A stretch of DNA of 64,000 nucleotides from an uncultured Pelagibacteraceae bacterium (GTDB lineage: Bacteria; Pseudomonadota; Alphaproteobacteria; Pelagibacterales; Pelagibacteraceae), in the NCBI GenBank assembly GCA_902588975.1, contig CACIRJ010000002.1, positions 1 through 64,000 of the forward strand. Direction: 5' to 3'. This document shows, one piece after another, positions 21,746 through 32,599 of the stretch. The notes beneath the pieces were generated by a model. The model was not told the DNA's origin, ran no database searches, and worked only from the letters and a program-made list of their open reading frames with translations. How positions within the stretch are numbered: position 1 is the first letter of the stretch; the number at the start of each line of letters is the position of its first letter. A program made the translations under genes and the position numbers.

Positions 21746-23001
21746 TTAATATTATGCATTTTTGATTTTTTTCCAAGTTCATGTTCAATTCTTAATAATT
21801 GGTTATATTTTGAAACTCTTTCTGATCTAGCAAGCGAACCAGTTTTAATTTGATTAGAATCAGTTCCTACAGCAAAATCTGCAATAAATGTATCTTCACT
21901 ATCGCCAGATCTATGCGAAATTATAGTTTTATAACCAATTAATTTTGCAAATTTTATAACTTCTAGCGTTTCTGTGACAGTGCCTATTTGATTTAGTTTA
22001 ATCAATATTGAATTTGCAGAGATATTTAAAAAACCAATTTTTAATCTTTCTAAATTAGTTACAAACAGGTCATCCCCAACAATTTGTAATTTATTTTTTG
22101 TTTTATTTATAAGCTTTGTCCAAGCTGACCAATCATTTTCACCAAATGGGTCTTCTATGGACTTAATTTTATATTTTTTTATAAGTCTAAGATAATTTTC
22201 TATAGATTTATCTACGCTGGTGTATTTTTTAGAGTGAATTGAATATTTTTTATTTTTAATCAACTCGTTTGCTGCAACATCCAAACATATGACTATGTCT
22301 TTTCCATTTTTAAAACCTGACATATTTATAGCTTTTACTATAAGTTTTAACGCACTTTCATTATCATTTATCATTGGAGCGAATCCACCTTCATCACCTA
22401 CAGAAGTTGAATGACCCATTTTTTTTATTAAGTCTCTTAATTTGTTAATAACAATAAAACACATTCTTATACCCTCAGAAAAAGTTTTTGCTTTATCCGG
22501 TCTAATCATAAACTCTTGAATTCTAAGACCGTTATTCGCGTGCGCGCCTCCATTAATTATATTCATCAAGGGGTAAGGTAATTTAAAATTGCTATTAATT
22601 AGTAAATTTTTATAAATTGGAATTTTTTTAATTTTAGATGATAATTTTTTTACAGCTATTGAAACTGAAAGAATTGCATTAGCTCCAACTTTTTTTTTTT
22701 GTTTTGTTCCATCAAGCCTTATTAATAAATTATCTATCTTTTCTTGTTGATGAATATTAAAATTTTTTAACTTCTTTGATATTACTTTATTTATAAATTC
22801 AACAGGTTTTAAAACACTTTTTCCAAGATATTTTTTATTATTAATATCTCTTTTTTCAAAAGCTTCGTAAGTTCCAGTTGATGCTCCAGAAGGACAAATT
22901 GCTGATGCACTAATATCTTTTACAAATACTTCTGTTTCTATAGTTGGATTTCCTCTACTATCAAAAACTTGTCTTGCAATAACTTTAGAAATTTTAGACA
23001 T
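21742..23001 (-). CDS. eno: enolase
   Basis: ARQVFDSRGNPTIETEV, GDEGGFAP, SHRSGDSEDTFIADFAV. Confidence 0.98.
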   Translation of the reverse strand: MSKISKVIARQVFDSRGNPTIETEVFVKDISASAICPSGASTGTYEAFEKRDINNKKYLGKSVLKPVEFINKVISKKLKNFNIHQQEKIDNLLIRLDGTKQKKKVGANAILSVSIAVKKLSSKIKKIPIYKNLLINSNFKLPYPLMNIINGGAHANNGLRIQEFMIRPDKAKTFSEGIRMCFIVINKLRDLIKKMGHSTSVGDEGGFAPMINDNESALKLIVKAINMSGFKNGKDIVICLDVAANELIKNKKYSIHSKKYTSVDKSIENYLRLIKKYKIKSIEDPFGENDWSAWTKLINKTKNKLQIVGDDLFVTNLERLKIGFLNISANSILIKLNQIGTVTETLEVIKFAKLIGYKTIISHRSGDSEDTFIADFAVGTDSNQIKTGSLARSERVSKYNQLLRIEHELGKKSKMHNIN

Positions 23002-23827
23002 TATTTTTTTTTATTAGATTATCTATTTCTACAATCTTATTAATAAGATTATCTAATTTATTAAGTGGAACCATATTTGGCCCATCAGAAGGAGCGTTAT
23101 CAGGATCTTGATGTGTTTCTATGAAAATTGCGGCAACACCGACAGCAACAGCTGCTCTAGATAAATGTTCGACAAATTCTCTTTGTCCACCACTTTTATC
23201 TCCTTGACCACCAGGTTGCTGAACTGAGTGAGTAGCATCAAAAACAATTGGATAACCATTTTTTGCCATTATGGGTATTGATCTCATATCTGATACTAAA
23301 GTGTTATATCCAAAACTAGCCCCTCGCTCTGTTACAAGAATATTATTATTTCCAGAGTCAGATATTTTTTTTGTTACATTTGCCATATCCCATGGAGCTA
23401 AAAACTGACCCTTTTTCACATTAATTATTTTTTTTGTTTTTGCAGCAGCAACTAACAAATCTGTTTGTCGACATAAGAATGCAGGAATTTGTAAAACGTC
23501 AACATGTGGAGCAACAATTGAGCATTGCTCTTCATTGTGAATGTCGGTAAGGACAGGGACTTTTATTTGATTTTTTATTTTATCAAAAACTGGTAAAGAT
23601 TTTTCTAATCCAGCTCCTCTTTTACCTTTAAGGCTTGTTCTATTGGCTTTATCAAATGATGTTTTGTATATAAATCCAATTTTATATTTGTCAGTAATAT
23701 TTTTAATTTCCCCTGCCATGTCCATAGCATGTTGCTCAGTTTCTAGTTGGCATGGTCCTGCTATTAAACAAATTTTATTTGAATTAGAAATATTTAAATC
23801 CTGACATTTAACAATTCTATTTTCCAT
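22994..23827 (-). CDS. kdsA: 3-deoxy-8-phosphooctulonate synthase
   Basis: IAGPCQLET, YKTSFDKANRTS, DATHSVQQPGG. Confidence 0.97.
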   Translation of the reverse strand: MENRIVKCQDLNISNSNKICLIAGPCQLETEQHAMDMAGEIKNITDKYKIGFIYKTSFDKANRTSLKGKRGAGLEKSLPVFDKIKNQIKVPVLTDIHNEEQCSIVAPHVDVLQIPAFLCRQTDLLVAAAKTKKIINVKKGQFLAPWDMANVTKKISDSGNNNILVTERGASFGYNTLVSDMRSIPIMAKNGYPIVFDATHSVQQPGGQGDKSGGQREFVEHLSRAAVAVGVAAIFIETHQDPDNAPSDGPNMVPLNKLDNLINKIVEIDNLIKKNNV

Positions 23828-25439
23828 GATAATTTTTTGAAGCTTTTATAAAAGATTTAAATAATGGATGTGGTGATAACGGTCTTGATTTAAACTCTGG
23901 ATGAAATTGAACACCAATAAACCAGGGATGATTTTTTAATTCAATTATTTCAGGTAATTTATTATCTGGAGACATGCCCGAAAATATTAATCCTTTTTTT
24001 TCAAATTTTGATCTTTGGTTATTATTAACTTCATATCTATGTCTGTGTCTTTCTTTTATTTCTTTTGATTTATAAATCTTTTTTATGGCAGAATTATTTT
24101 TTAATTTAGCTGTATAAAGACCTAATCTCATTGTCCCGCCTAAGTTTTTTTCTGTACCCTTAAAAACTTTACCATTTTTGTTCCATTCGTGGATTAATCC
24201 AATAACAGGGTAGCATTTTTTATCAAGCTCTGTGGAACCAGCATTTTTTATATTTAATTTGTTTCTGGCAAATTCAATGATTGCCATTTGCATACCAAAA
24301 CAAATACCAAAAAAGGGTATTTTTTTTTCTCTTGCATATTTAATTGCAGCAATCTTCCCCTCAGTTCCTCTTTTACCAAATCCACCTGGAATTAATATTC
24401 CAGAGACACTTCTAAGTTTTTTGCTTATTTCATTTTTTTTTAGTTTATCAGATTCAATTCTTACTAAATTAACTTTTACATTATTTGCTATGCCGCCGTG
24501 TGTTAATGCTTCATCTAAGGATTTATAAGCATCTTTTAAGTTTACATATTTACCTATTATTCCGATATCAATTACTTTATTATTTTTTAAAACTGTTGAA
24601 GTAATATTTTTCCATGGATTTAAATTGGGTTTCTTTTTTGATTTTATTTTAAAATATTTTAAAACTTGTTTATCTAATTTTTGGTTATAAAAACTAATTG
24701 GTGCTTCATAAATTGTTTTAACATCGACTGTCTCAATAACATTTTTAATATCAACATTACAAAATAAAGATATTTTTTTTCTTTGCTCTAAAGGTATATG
24801 TTGCTCTGATCTACATATAACAATATCTGGCTGTATACCGATACTTCTTAATTCTTTAACACTATGTTGTGTAGGTTTGGTTTTTATCTCATCAGAAGAT
24901 TTCATGAAAGGAACTAATGTTAAGTGAACAAATAATGTTCTAGACTTTCCATGATCGTTTGAGAACTGTCTTATGGCTTCTAAAAAGGGTAAGCTTTCTA
25001 TGTCACCAACAGTTCCACCAATTTCACAAATTACAAAATCTTCATTACTAATGTCTTTGCTAATAAATTTTTTTATTCTATCTGTTATGTGTGGAATGAC
25101 TTGAACTGTCTTACCTAGATAGCCTCCTTGTCTCTCCTTTTTTATTACATCGCTATAAATTTTACCTGTAGTAATATTATCCGATTGTTTTGATGAAATA
25201 TTTGTAAATCTTTCGTAATGTCCTAAATCTAAGTCAGTTTCTGCACCATCATCAGTAACAAATACCTCTCCATGTTGAAAAGGACTCATTGTTCCTGGAT
25301 CAACATTTAAATATGGATCCATTTTACGTATCCTGACTTTATAACCTTGTGACTTTAGTAAATATGCAAGTGATGCTGAGGATAATCCTTTTCCAAGTGA
25401 TGATACCACGCCGCCAGTGACAAAGATATATCGCGCCAT
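23817..25439 (-). CDS. pyrG: CTP synthase
   Basis: YIFVTGGVVSSLGKGLS, GICFGMQ glutaminase motif, GVQFHPEF. Confidence 0.98.
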   Translation of the reverse strand: MARYIFVTGGVVSSLGKGLSSASLAYLLKSQGYKVRIRKMDPYLNVDPGTMSPFQHGEVFVTDDGAETDLDLGHYERFTNISSKQSDNITTGKIYSDVIKKERQGGYLGKTVQVIPHITDRIKKFISKDISNEDFVICEIGGTVGDIESLPFLEAIRQFSNDHGKSRTLFVHLTLVPFMKSSDEIKTKPTQHSVKELRSIGIQPDIVICRSEQHIPLEQRKKISLFCNVDIKNVIETVDVKTIYEAPISFYNQKLDKQVLKYFKIKSKKKPNLNPWKNITSTVLKNNKVIDIGIIGKYVNLKDAYKSLDEALTHGGIANNVKVNLVRIESDKLKKNEISKKLRSVSGILIPGGFGKRGTEGKIAAIKYAREKKIPFFGICFGMQMAIIEFARNKLNIKNAGSTELDKKCYPVIGLIHEWNKNGKVFKGTEKNLGGTMRLGLYTAKLKNNSAIKKIYKSKEIKERHRHRYEVNNNQRSKFEKKGLIFSGMSPDNKLPEIIELKNHPWFIGVQFHPEFKSRPLSPHPLFKSFIKASKNYHGK

Positions 25440-25479
25440 GGAAGTATCTTATAGACCTAAAATTTAAAAATTCAAAGTA

Positions 25480-25779
25480 TTAATTATTGCTATCTGGAAC
25501 CTTTGGAGCATCATCAGTTTCCTCTATTTTATCTAAAACTGATGTTGTGGGAGTTAATTCACCTCTGGAAAGAATCGTTAAACACAGACTGCATATTATA
25601 AATAGAGTAGCAATTATTGCTGTAGCTTTAGTTAAAAAATTTCCAGCAGATCTTGAAAGCATAAAGTTATCTTGAGACACTCCAATACCTAATGCACCAC
25701 CCTCAGATTTTTGAAATAAAACTAAGACAACTAGAATAGCTGCAAGAATAATATTAATTATTAAAAGTATATTTTCCAC
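25480..25779 (-). CDS. secG: preprotein translocase subunit SecG
   Basis: 99 aa; LVVLVLFQKSEGGALG, FLTKATAIIATLFIICSL. Confidence 0.93.
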   Translation of the reverse strand: MENILLIINIILAAILVVLVLFQKSEGGALGIGVSQDNFMLSRSAGNFLTKATAIIATLFIICSLCLTILSRGELTPTTSVLDKIEETDDAPKVPDSNN

Positions 25780-25784
25780 GAGGT

Positions 25785-26534
25785 TTAATTAGTTGATTTT
25801 TTAATTATATCAATAAAATTTTTTGCTCTCAAAGATGCGCTTCCTATTAAAAATCCTTTTAAATCATTAATTTTTTTTAACTCTGATACATTTTTAGAAT
25901 TAACAGATCCTCCATAGATAATTTTATGTTTTTGATTTTTTTTTAATTTCCTAATTATATTATTTATGTCTCTAAAATTTTTTCTTAACTCAGATGATTT
26001 TGGTATTTTTCCAGTTCCAATAGCCCATCTAGGTTCATATGCAAAAATAATATTATTAATTTTTTTTATATTCTTTAATGCAATAGTTATTTGTCTTTTA
26101 AGTACTGAGAAAGTTTTATTATTTTTTTTTTCTTTGTATGTTTCCCCAATACAAAGAATTACTTTTAATTTTTCTTTAAGTGCTGAATGAATTTTTTTAT
26201 TTATTAGTATATCATTTTCCTGATTTCTAATTTCAGAATGACCAACAATTACATACTCACCTCCTGCTGACTTAATTAATTTAGAATTTACAGATCCTGT
26301 AAATGCTCCATAATCATTTAATTGAGAAAGGTTCTGAGCACCTACTTTAATTTTAGAGTTTTTTACTTTATTTTTAACTAAGGAAATTAGGGTAAATGGT
26401 GGACAGTAAATAATTTGATTTTTTTTATTTTTTGATTGTTTTAAAAATTTTATGGTTTTATTAATGCCAGAGATGTGACTTTTTTCTCCATTCATCTTCC
26501 AATTAGCTATAAAGATCATATTATTATTTGTCAT
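25785..26534 (-). CDS. tpiA: triosephosphate isomerase
   Basis: ANWKMNG, VIVGHSE, FAYEPRWAIGTGK, YGGSVN. Confidence 0.97.
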   Translation of the reverse strand: MTNNNMIFIANWKMNGEKSHISGINKTIKFLKQSKNKKNQIIYCPPFTLISLVKNKVKNSKIKVGAQNLSQLNDYGAFTGSVNSKLIKSAGGEYVIVGHSEIRNQENDILINKKIHSALKEKLKVILCIGETYKEKKNNKTFSVLKRQITIALKNIKKINNIIFAYEPRWAIGTGKIPKSSELRKNFRDINNIIRKLKKNQKHKIIYGGSVNSKNVSELKKINDLKGFLIGSASLRAKNFIDIIKKSTN

Positions 26535-26591
26535 CTTAGATAATTTAATTTATAGGTTTGTTTTTTATAATCAATATATAAAGAATTATTC

Positions 26592-28010
26592 ATGTTGGGA
26601 AAATTAAGAGGTTTTACAAATAGTAAATTAGCAGGTGTCCTCGTGGCTATAATAATTGTTCCTTTTGTTTTTTGGGGAATGGGAAGTGTCTTTAGTGGCG
26701 GGAATACAAATAATATTGCTAAGATAAATAATAACTCAATTTCAACGAAAGACTTTATTGATCATATAAACCGATCAAGAATTAATCCTGATTACATAAA
26801 AGAAAATTTAGATAACAATATCTTAGAAAGAATTTTGAGTGACCTTATATCAAAAGATTTAATGTCAATGGAGTATAAAGATTTAAATGTAAAAGTTTCA
26901 GATAAATCATTAAAATTAAATTTACAAAACGACATAAATTTTCTTGATGATGACAAAAATTTTTCAAGATTGAAATATGAAAAATTTCTTTTAGAGAATA
27001 ATATTATTGCAGCTGAATTTGAAAATAGACTAAAAAATTCTCAGTTAAGAAAAAGACTATTTGATTATATTGGTGGTGGCATTAAATCACCATATTATTT
27101 ACAAAATAAGATTTACATAAATGAAAACAAAAAAATAAATATTCAATACTATGATCTTGAATATGCTTACGATAAAGATATTTCAGACGTTGAAATTAAT
27201 AATTATATAAACGAAAATGAGGAAAACCTAAAAGAAGCATACATTGATTTTAGTTATGCTAAAGTTGAACCCTCAAATCTAATTGAAATCAATGAATTTA
27301 ATGAAGATTTTTACAAAAAAATTGATGAAATCGAAAATGATATATTAAATGAAATATCTTTAGAAGATATCGCTAAAAAAAATGAAATAACATTACAAAA
27401 AAGAAACAATTTTAAGTTCTTAAATGAGGATGATATATTTAAAGAAATCTACGAAAATAAAGATAAAAAAGAAATAGTTTTAAAAGATAAAGACAATTAC
27501 TTTTTACTATATCAAGTTACAAAAATAAATAATTTACTACCAAATAAAAATAATACATCCTTCAGAGATAAAGTTAAAAATAGAATTTTATTAAAGAAAA
27601 AATTTGATCTTAATAAAAATTTATTTGAAAAAATTCAAAACAAAGATTTCAATGATTCTGACTTTGACAATCTAGTAAAAAATAAAGGAGATATAAATTC
27701 AGGAATAATTAACTCAATTAATGATGATAGTTTATTTGATGAGACATCTTTAAAGCTTATTTATGAATTGCCAAAAAATAGTTTTGTTATGGTTTCAAAC
27801 AAAGCTAATAATATTTTTTTAGCAAAGATTAATCAGATTAATTATGAAAATTTAAAAAGCACAAATGAAAATATCCAAGAATATTTAGCTAAAACAAATA
27901 TCAATTTGATCGATGATATTTATAGTTCTTATGATACATCACTTAACAACAAGTATGAAGTTAAAATATTTAATAACAATATAGATCGAATAAAAGATTA
28001 TTTTAAATAA
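26592..28010 (+). CDS. PpiD/SurA-N-type membrane-anchored periplasmic chaperone
   Basis: LRGFTNSKLAGVLVAIIIVPFVFWGMGSVF anchor, SurA_N-like region; PPIase domain divergent. Confidence 0.75.
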   Translation: MLGKLRGFTNSKLAGVLVAIIIVPFVFWGMGSVFSGGNTNNIAKINNNSISTKDFIDHINRSRINPDYIKENLDNNILERILSDLISKDLMSMEYKDLNVKVSDKSLKLNLQNDINFLDDDKNFSRLKYEKFLLENNIIAAEFENRLKNSQLRKRLFDYIGGGIKSPYYLQNKIYINENKKINIQYYDLEYAYDKDISDVEINNYINENEENLKEAYIDFSYAKVEPSNLIEINEFNEDFYKKIDEIENDILNEISLEDIAKKNEITLQKRNNFKFLNEDDIFKEIYENKDKKEIVLKDKDNYFLLYQVTKINNLLPNKNNTSFRDKVKNRILLKKKFDLNKNLFEKIQNKDFNDSDFDNLVKNKGDINSGIINSINDDSLFDETSLKLIYELPKNSFVMVSNKANNIFLAKINQINYENLKSTNENIQEYLAKTNINLIDDIYSSYDTSLNNKYEVKIFNNNIDRIKDYFK

Positions 28011-29467
28011 TGCTTAATATAAGCCTTAAACAATTTAAGATTAATCATAAAAAAAAAATAAACCAAATACTCTATTTATCTTTGGATAGTGATGGTTCTA
28101 AGGAAATAATAAATTTAATAAATAATTTTTTTACTGAAAAAAATGCTTTTGTATTTGAGTCAGTAGAAAAAGGATTTATTAAAGGCAGATATACAATTTT
28201 TGGAAAAAATCCCGATAAAATTTGGGAATTTAATAATAATGTAAGCAAGATATACTTTAATAACAAAGTTAAAATTTTGAAAGGTACTGCAAAGAAAAAT
28301 ATAGAAAATGTTATTGAAAGTTTTAAATTTAAAATTCCTAGAGAATTACCCACAATTAGCTCCATAATATCAGGATACTTTTCATATGACATTATTAGGT
28401 ATCTGGAAAATATTCCTAATAAAAATAGAGATGATTTAAAATTACCCGATGCTAGAATTATCAGACCAAGAGAACTAATAATACATGATAATATAAAAAA
28501 GAAATTATATTTTATAATTAATGTTTTTTGTGATGAAAAAATAAATAATTATAAAATTAGATATGAAAAAATAATTAATCAAATTGAAAATTTAATTTTT
28601 TTATCTAATTATAATAATTCGTATCTAGATAAAACTAATAAAAAAGTTAAAACAAAAGTAAAATCAAATATTTCTAAACAAAAATTTTTATCAAATGTAA
28701 AGAAGGCTAAAAAATATATTAAAATTGGTGACATATTTCAGGTAGTTCTAAGTCAAAGATTTGAAACTAAGTTAAGTAAAAACCCAATAGAAATTTATAA
28801 AAAATTAAGGAAAACAAACCCTTCTCCTTTTATGTATTTTTTTAATTTTAAAGATTTTCAGATTATAGGCGCAAGTCCGGAAATACTTGTTAGGTTAAGA
28901 AATAACAAAGTCACGATTAGACCGATTGCTGGAACGAGGCCAAGGGGGAAAAATAAAAAACAAGATTTATTTTTTGAAAAAGATTTACTGAATGACAAAA
29001 AAGAGCTGTCCGAACATTTAATGCTTCTTGATTTAGGAAGAAATGATACTGGAAAAGTATCAAAGATTAATACTGTAAAAGTGACTGAAAGTTTTTCAAT
29101 AGAAAGATACTCTCATGTCATGCATATTGTATCAAATGTTGAAGGAGTATTTAATAATAAATACTCAAAATTTGAAACTATGTTGTCTGGATTTCCAGCA
29201 GGAACAGTATCTGGGGCTCCAAAAATTAGAGCAATGGAAATAATAGATGAATTAGAAACAACTAAAAGAAAAGTTTATGCCGGTGGAATTGGATATTTTT
29301 CAGCAAATGGTGAATTTGATACATGTATTGCACTTAGAACTGCAGTAGCTAAAAATAAGAAATTTTACGTACAATCTGGTGCTGGAATTGTTGCAGATAG
29401 CAAACCACAAAACGAATATCTTGAAACAGTTAATAAAGCAAAGGCTCTATTAAAAGCAATTGAGTAA
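28010..29467 (+). CDS. trpE: anthranilate synthase component I
   Basis: IGASPEILVRL, RPIAGTRPRG, FPAGTVSGAPKIRAMEII. Confidence 0.96.
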   Translation: MLNISLKQFKINHKKKINQILYLSLDSDGSKEIINLINNFFTEKNAFVFESVEKGFIKGRYTIFGKNPDKIWEFNNNVSKIYFNNKVKILKGTAKKNIENVIESFKFKIPRELPTISSIISGYFSYDIIRYLENIPNKNRDDLKLPDARIIRPRELIIHDNIKKKLYFIINVFCDEKINNYKIRYEKIINQIENLIFLSNYNNSYLDKTNKKVKTKVKSNISKQKFLSNVKKAKKYIKIGDIFQVVLSQRFETKLSKNPIEIYKKLRKTNPSPFMYFFNFKDFQIIGASPEILVRLRNNKVTIRPIAGTRPRGKNKKQDLFFEKDLLNDKKELSEHLMLLDLGRNDTGKVSKINTVKVTESFSIERYSHVMHIVSNVEGVFNNKYSKFETMLSGFPAGTVSGAPKIRAMEIIDELETTKRKVYAGGIGYFSANGEFDTCIALRTAVAKNKKFYVQSGAGIVADSKPQNEYLETVNKAKALLKAIE

Positions 29468-29469
29468 TT

Positions 29470-30033
29470 ATGAAAATTATTTTAATTGATAACTATGATA
29501 GTTTTACATTTAATTTGTATCATTACATATCTAAGTTTTGTCAAAATGTAGACGTAGTAAGAAATGATAAAATTAATACAAAAGAAATTTTAAAAAAAAA
29601 ATATAATAAAATTGTGATATCACCTGGTCCAGGTAATCCTGATCAAGCTGGAAACTGTTTATCAATAGTAAATGAATTGTATAATAAAATTCCAATACTT
29701 GGAGTTTGTTTAGGTCATCAAATTATTGGTCAAATATTTGGATCTAAAATTATTCAAGCTAAAGAATTGGTTCATGGAAAAACAAGTAAAATCATTTCAA
29801 AAAATATAGGGATTTTAAAGGGAATACCAAAAATATTTGAGGCAACTAGATACCATAGTTTAATAATCGATAGGAAAACACTCTCTAAGGATTTAGAAAT
29901 TACAGCCATGACTTTAGATGGAATAATTATGGGTGTTAAACATAGAATTTATGATGTTCATGGAGTACAATTTCATCCCGAAAGTATAAAGACTAAAGAT
30001 GGTTTAAAAATTTTAAAAAATTTTATTAAATAA
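29470..30033 (+). CDS. trpG: anthranilate synthase component II (glutaminase)
   Basis: LIDNYDSFTFNLYHY, ISPGPGNP, GVCLGHQ, VQFHPES. Confidence 0.96.
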   Translation: MKIILIDNYDSFTFNLYHYISKFCQNVDVVRNDKINTKEILKKKYNKIVISPGPGNPDQAGNCLSIVNELYNKIPILGVCLGHQIIGQIFGSKIIQAKELVHGKTSKIISKNIGILKGIPKIFEATRYHSLIIDRKTLSKDLEITAMTLDGIIMGVKHRIYDVHGVQFHPESIKTKDGLKILKNFIK

Positions 30034-31026
30034 ATGGAAAAATATTTAAAAAAACTTGAATTAAGTGAAAATTTAACATTACAGGAAAGTATTGGTGCTT
30101 TTGAAATTTTGATGAATGGAAAAGCTAATGATAACGAAATTTATAATTTTTTAACTCTGCTCTCTAAAAAGGGTGAAGTTTCAACAGAAATAGCAGGTGG
30201 TGTCTCAGTGCTTAGAAATAAAGCGAAAAAAGTTAATGTAGATGACTGTATAGATACATGTGGAACAGGTGGTGATGGCAAGGATACACTAAACATATCT
30301 ACTGCTTCCGCATTATTACTTTCAAGTATGGGTATTAACGTAGCAAAACATGGTAATAAAGCAGTTTCTTCAAAATGTGGATCTGCAGATGTTTTGGAAG
30401 CATTAAATATAAATATCAACTTGGAGCCCAAAGATATTGAAGATCAAATTAAAAAAAATCATTTTGGATTTATGTTTGCTCCAAATTATCATAGTGCAAT
30501 GAAATATGTTGGTCCAACCAGAAAAAAAATTGGTAAAAGGACAATTTTTAACATGATTGGTCCTTTGAGTAGTCCAGCAAATGTTGAAAAACAAGTTGTA
30601 GGAGTTTTTGATAAAAAACTTCTAAATATATTTGCTAATGCTTTGAAAGATTTAAATATTAAATTTGCTTGGATTATTAATAGCAATGATGGTTTAGATG
30701 AAATATCACCATATGATAAAACTATTGTTAAACAATTAAGAAATGGGGAAATTAACGAAATGATTATTGATCCTAAAGAATTAAAAGTAAATGCTGAAGG
30801 TTTCGATAAAATAGTTGGAAATGACGCAAAATTTAATTCACAAAAAATTATAGATATATTTAAAGGTAATGATGATGACTTTTCTAAAGCAGTATCATTA
30901 AATGCGGCAGCTGGTTTAATAATATCCGAAAGAGAAGATAATTTTAAATATGCCTATGAAAAAGCAAGAGATCATTTGCTATCAGGTAAAACATATTCAC
31001 ATTTAGAGAATTTGAGAGATGCCTGA
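30034..31026 (+). CDS. trpD: anthranilate phosphoribosyltransferase
   Basis: DTCGTGGDGKDTLNIST, KHGNKAVSSKCGSADVLEALN. Confidence 0.97.
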   Translation: MEKYLKKLELSENLTLQESIGAFEILMNGKANDNEIYNFLTLLSKKGEVSTEIAGGVSVLRNKAKKVNVDDCIDTCGTGGDGKDTLNISTASALLLSSMGINVAKHGNKAVSSKCGSADVLEALNININLEPKDIEDQIKKNHFGFMFAPNYHSAMKYVGPTRKKIGKRTIFNMIGPLSSPANVEKQVVGVFDKKLLNIFANALKDLNIKFAWIINSNDGLDEISPYDKTIVKQLRNGEINEMIIDPKELKVNAEGFDKIVGNDAKFNSQKIIDIFKGNDDDFSKAVSLNAAAGLIISEREDNFKYAYEKARDHLLSGKTYSHLENLRDA

Positions 31027-31810
31027 CAATATATTAGAAAAAATAATTAATAAAAAAAGAAATAAAATTCAAATTTTAAAAAAAGATATTTCAATAAATT
31101 CGCTAAATGACAAAAATAAAAATCTACAAAATTTTATAAATTTTAAAGAAAAAATACTGGATAATATAAATCATGACAAAATTTCTATTATTGGAGAGAT
31201 TAAAAAAGCCAGCCCTTCAGCTGGTATAATTATTGAAAATTATAATCCTGTAGAAATTGCAAATATATATTTAAAAAATAATACAACTTGCTTGTCAGTT
31301 TTAACTGAAGAGGATTTTTTTTTGGGAAATTTAATTCATATTAGCAAGATCAAACAAAAAATAAATTTACCTATTTTATGTAAAGATTTTTTTGTTGATA
31401 AATTTCAAGTCCATCTTTCTAGGAGTTATGGTGCTGATGCTATTTTAATAATTTTAGCTGGCGTTGATGAAAAAACTGCAGATGAATTGTATGAAGAAGC
31501 TGAGAAACTTAAAATGTCTGTAATTGTTGAAGTTCACACTGTTGAAGAGGCTAAAAAATCTCTAAAGTACAAAGATGCACTAATAGGGATAAACAATAGG
31601 AATTTAAAAACACTAAAAACAGATATAAATACAACTTATGATATTCATAATATTTTAATTAATCATAACGGGCCATTAATTTCAGAGAGCGGAATAAAAA
31701 ACAAAGAAGACGTTTTGAAAATAGCCAAAGAAACTAAAATAAAAACATTTCTTATTGGTGAATCAATTTTAAAAAATTTAGAAAATAATAATATTTTTTC
31801 TATTTTATAA
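31019..31810 (+). CDS. trpC: indole-3-glycerol-phosphate synthase
   Basis: IGEIKKASPSAGII, LTEEDFF, LCKDFFVD, GINNRNLKT. Confidence 0.97.
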   Translation: MPDNILEKIINKKRNKIQILKKDISINSLNDKNKNLQNFINFKEKILDNINHDKISIIGEIKKASPSAGIIIENYNPVEIANIYLKNNTTCLSVLTEEDFFLGNLIHISKIKQKINLPILCKDFFVDKFQVHLSRSYGADAILIILAGVDEKTADELYEEAEKLKMSVIVEVHTVEEAKKSLKYKDALIGINNRNLKTLKTDINTTYDIHNILINHNGPLISESGIKNKEDVLKIAKETKIKTFLIGESILKNLENNNIFSIL

Positions 31811-31856
31811 AAAAAGTGTTGATTTTATTGGAGTTTTAACTCTTGTTTAATTGGTA

Positions 31857-31871
31857 GAACTTTTATAGAAC
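31857..31871. promoter_or_regulatory. candidate LexA (SOS) box GAAC-TTTTATA-GAAC
   Basis: Exact GAAC-N7-GAAC direct repeat immediately 5' of lexA, matching the alphaproteobacterial GTTC-N7-GTTC box. Confidence 0.85.
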
Positions 31872-31893
31872 ATTTATGTACACAATTTGTTCT

Positions 31894-32580
31894 ATGCTAA
31901 CTAAAAAACAAAAAAACCTGCTTTTATTTATCAACAAGAAGTTGAGATCTAGTGGTGTATCTCCTTCTTACGAGGAAATGAAGGAATCTTTAAATCTAAA
32001 GTCTAAATCTGGAATTCATAGATTAATTAGTGCTTTAGAAGAAAGAGGCTTTATTAAAAGATTGGCTCATAAAGCAAGAGCTTTAGAAGTCATTAAGTTA
32101 CCTGAAACAGCTTCAGCAAATGATATTTACAATAGTTTTTCACCAAGTGTAATCAGAGGTGGGCTTGATGAAAGTTCAAATCAAAATCATTCAGATGAAA
32201 ATGAAATACCTGTATTAGGTAAAATTGCTGCTGGTACACCTGTTGAAGCAATTCAAAACGAAGTTGCTAGAATACCTTTGCCATCAAATATTGAGAAGAA
32301 TGGAGAATTTTTTGGACTTAAAGTGCAAGGTGACTCGATGATTGAGGCTGGAATAAATGATGGTGATACAGTAATTGTGAGAAAAGCTGATACTGCAGAA
32401 AATGGTAAAATAGTTGTTGCGTTAATTGATGATCATGAAGCAATGTTAAAGAGAATAAGAAGAAAAGGTAAGACCGTAGCTTTAGAAAGTGCAAATAGAA
32501 ATTACGAAACTAAAATATTTGGTCCTGATAGAGTAAAAGTTCAAGGAATTCTAGTATCTTTATATAGAAACTTTTCTTAA
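31894..32580 (+). CDS. lexA: LexA repressor
   Basis: MLTKKQKNLLLFINKKLRSSGVSPSYEEMKE HTH, AAG cleavage context GKIAAGTP, catalytic GDSMIEAGI; start chosen as the second ATG. Confidence 0.96.
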   Translation: MLTKKQKNLLLFINKKLRSSGVSPSYEEMKESLNLKSKSGIHRLISALEERGFIKRLAHKARALEVIKLPETASANDIYNSFSPSVIRGGLDESSNQNHSDENEIPVLGKIAAGTPVEAIQNEVARIPLPSNIEKNGEFFGLKVQGDSMIEAGINDGDTVIVRKADTAENGKIVVALIDDHEAMLKRIRRKGKTVALESANRNYETKIFGPDRVKVQGILVSLYRNFS

Positions 32581-32599
32581 AATAGTCTAAATAAATCTG

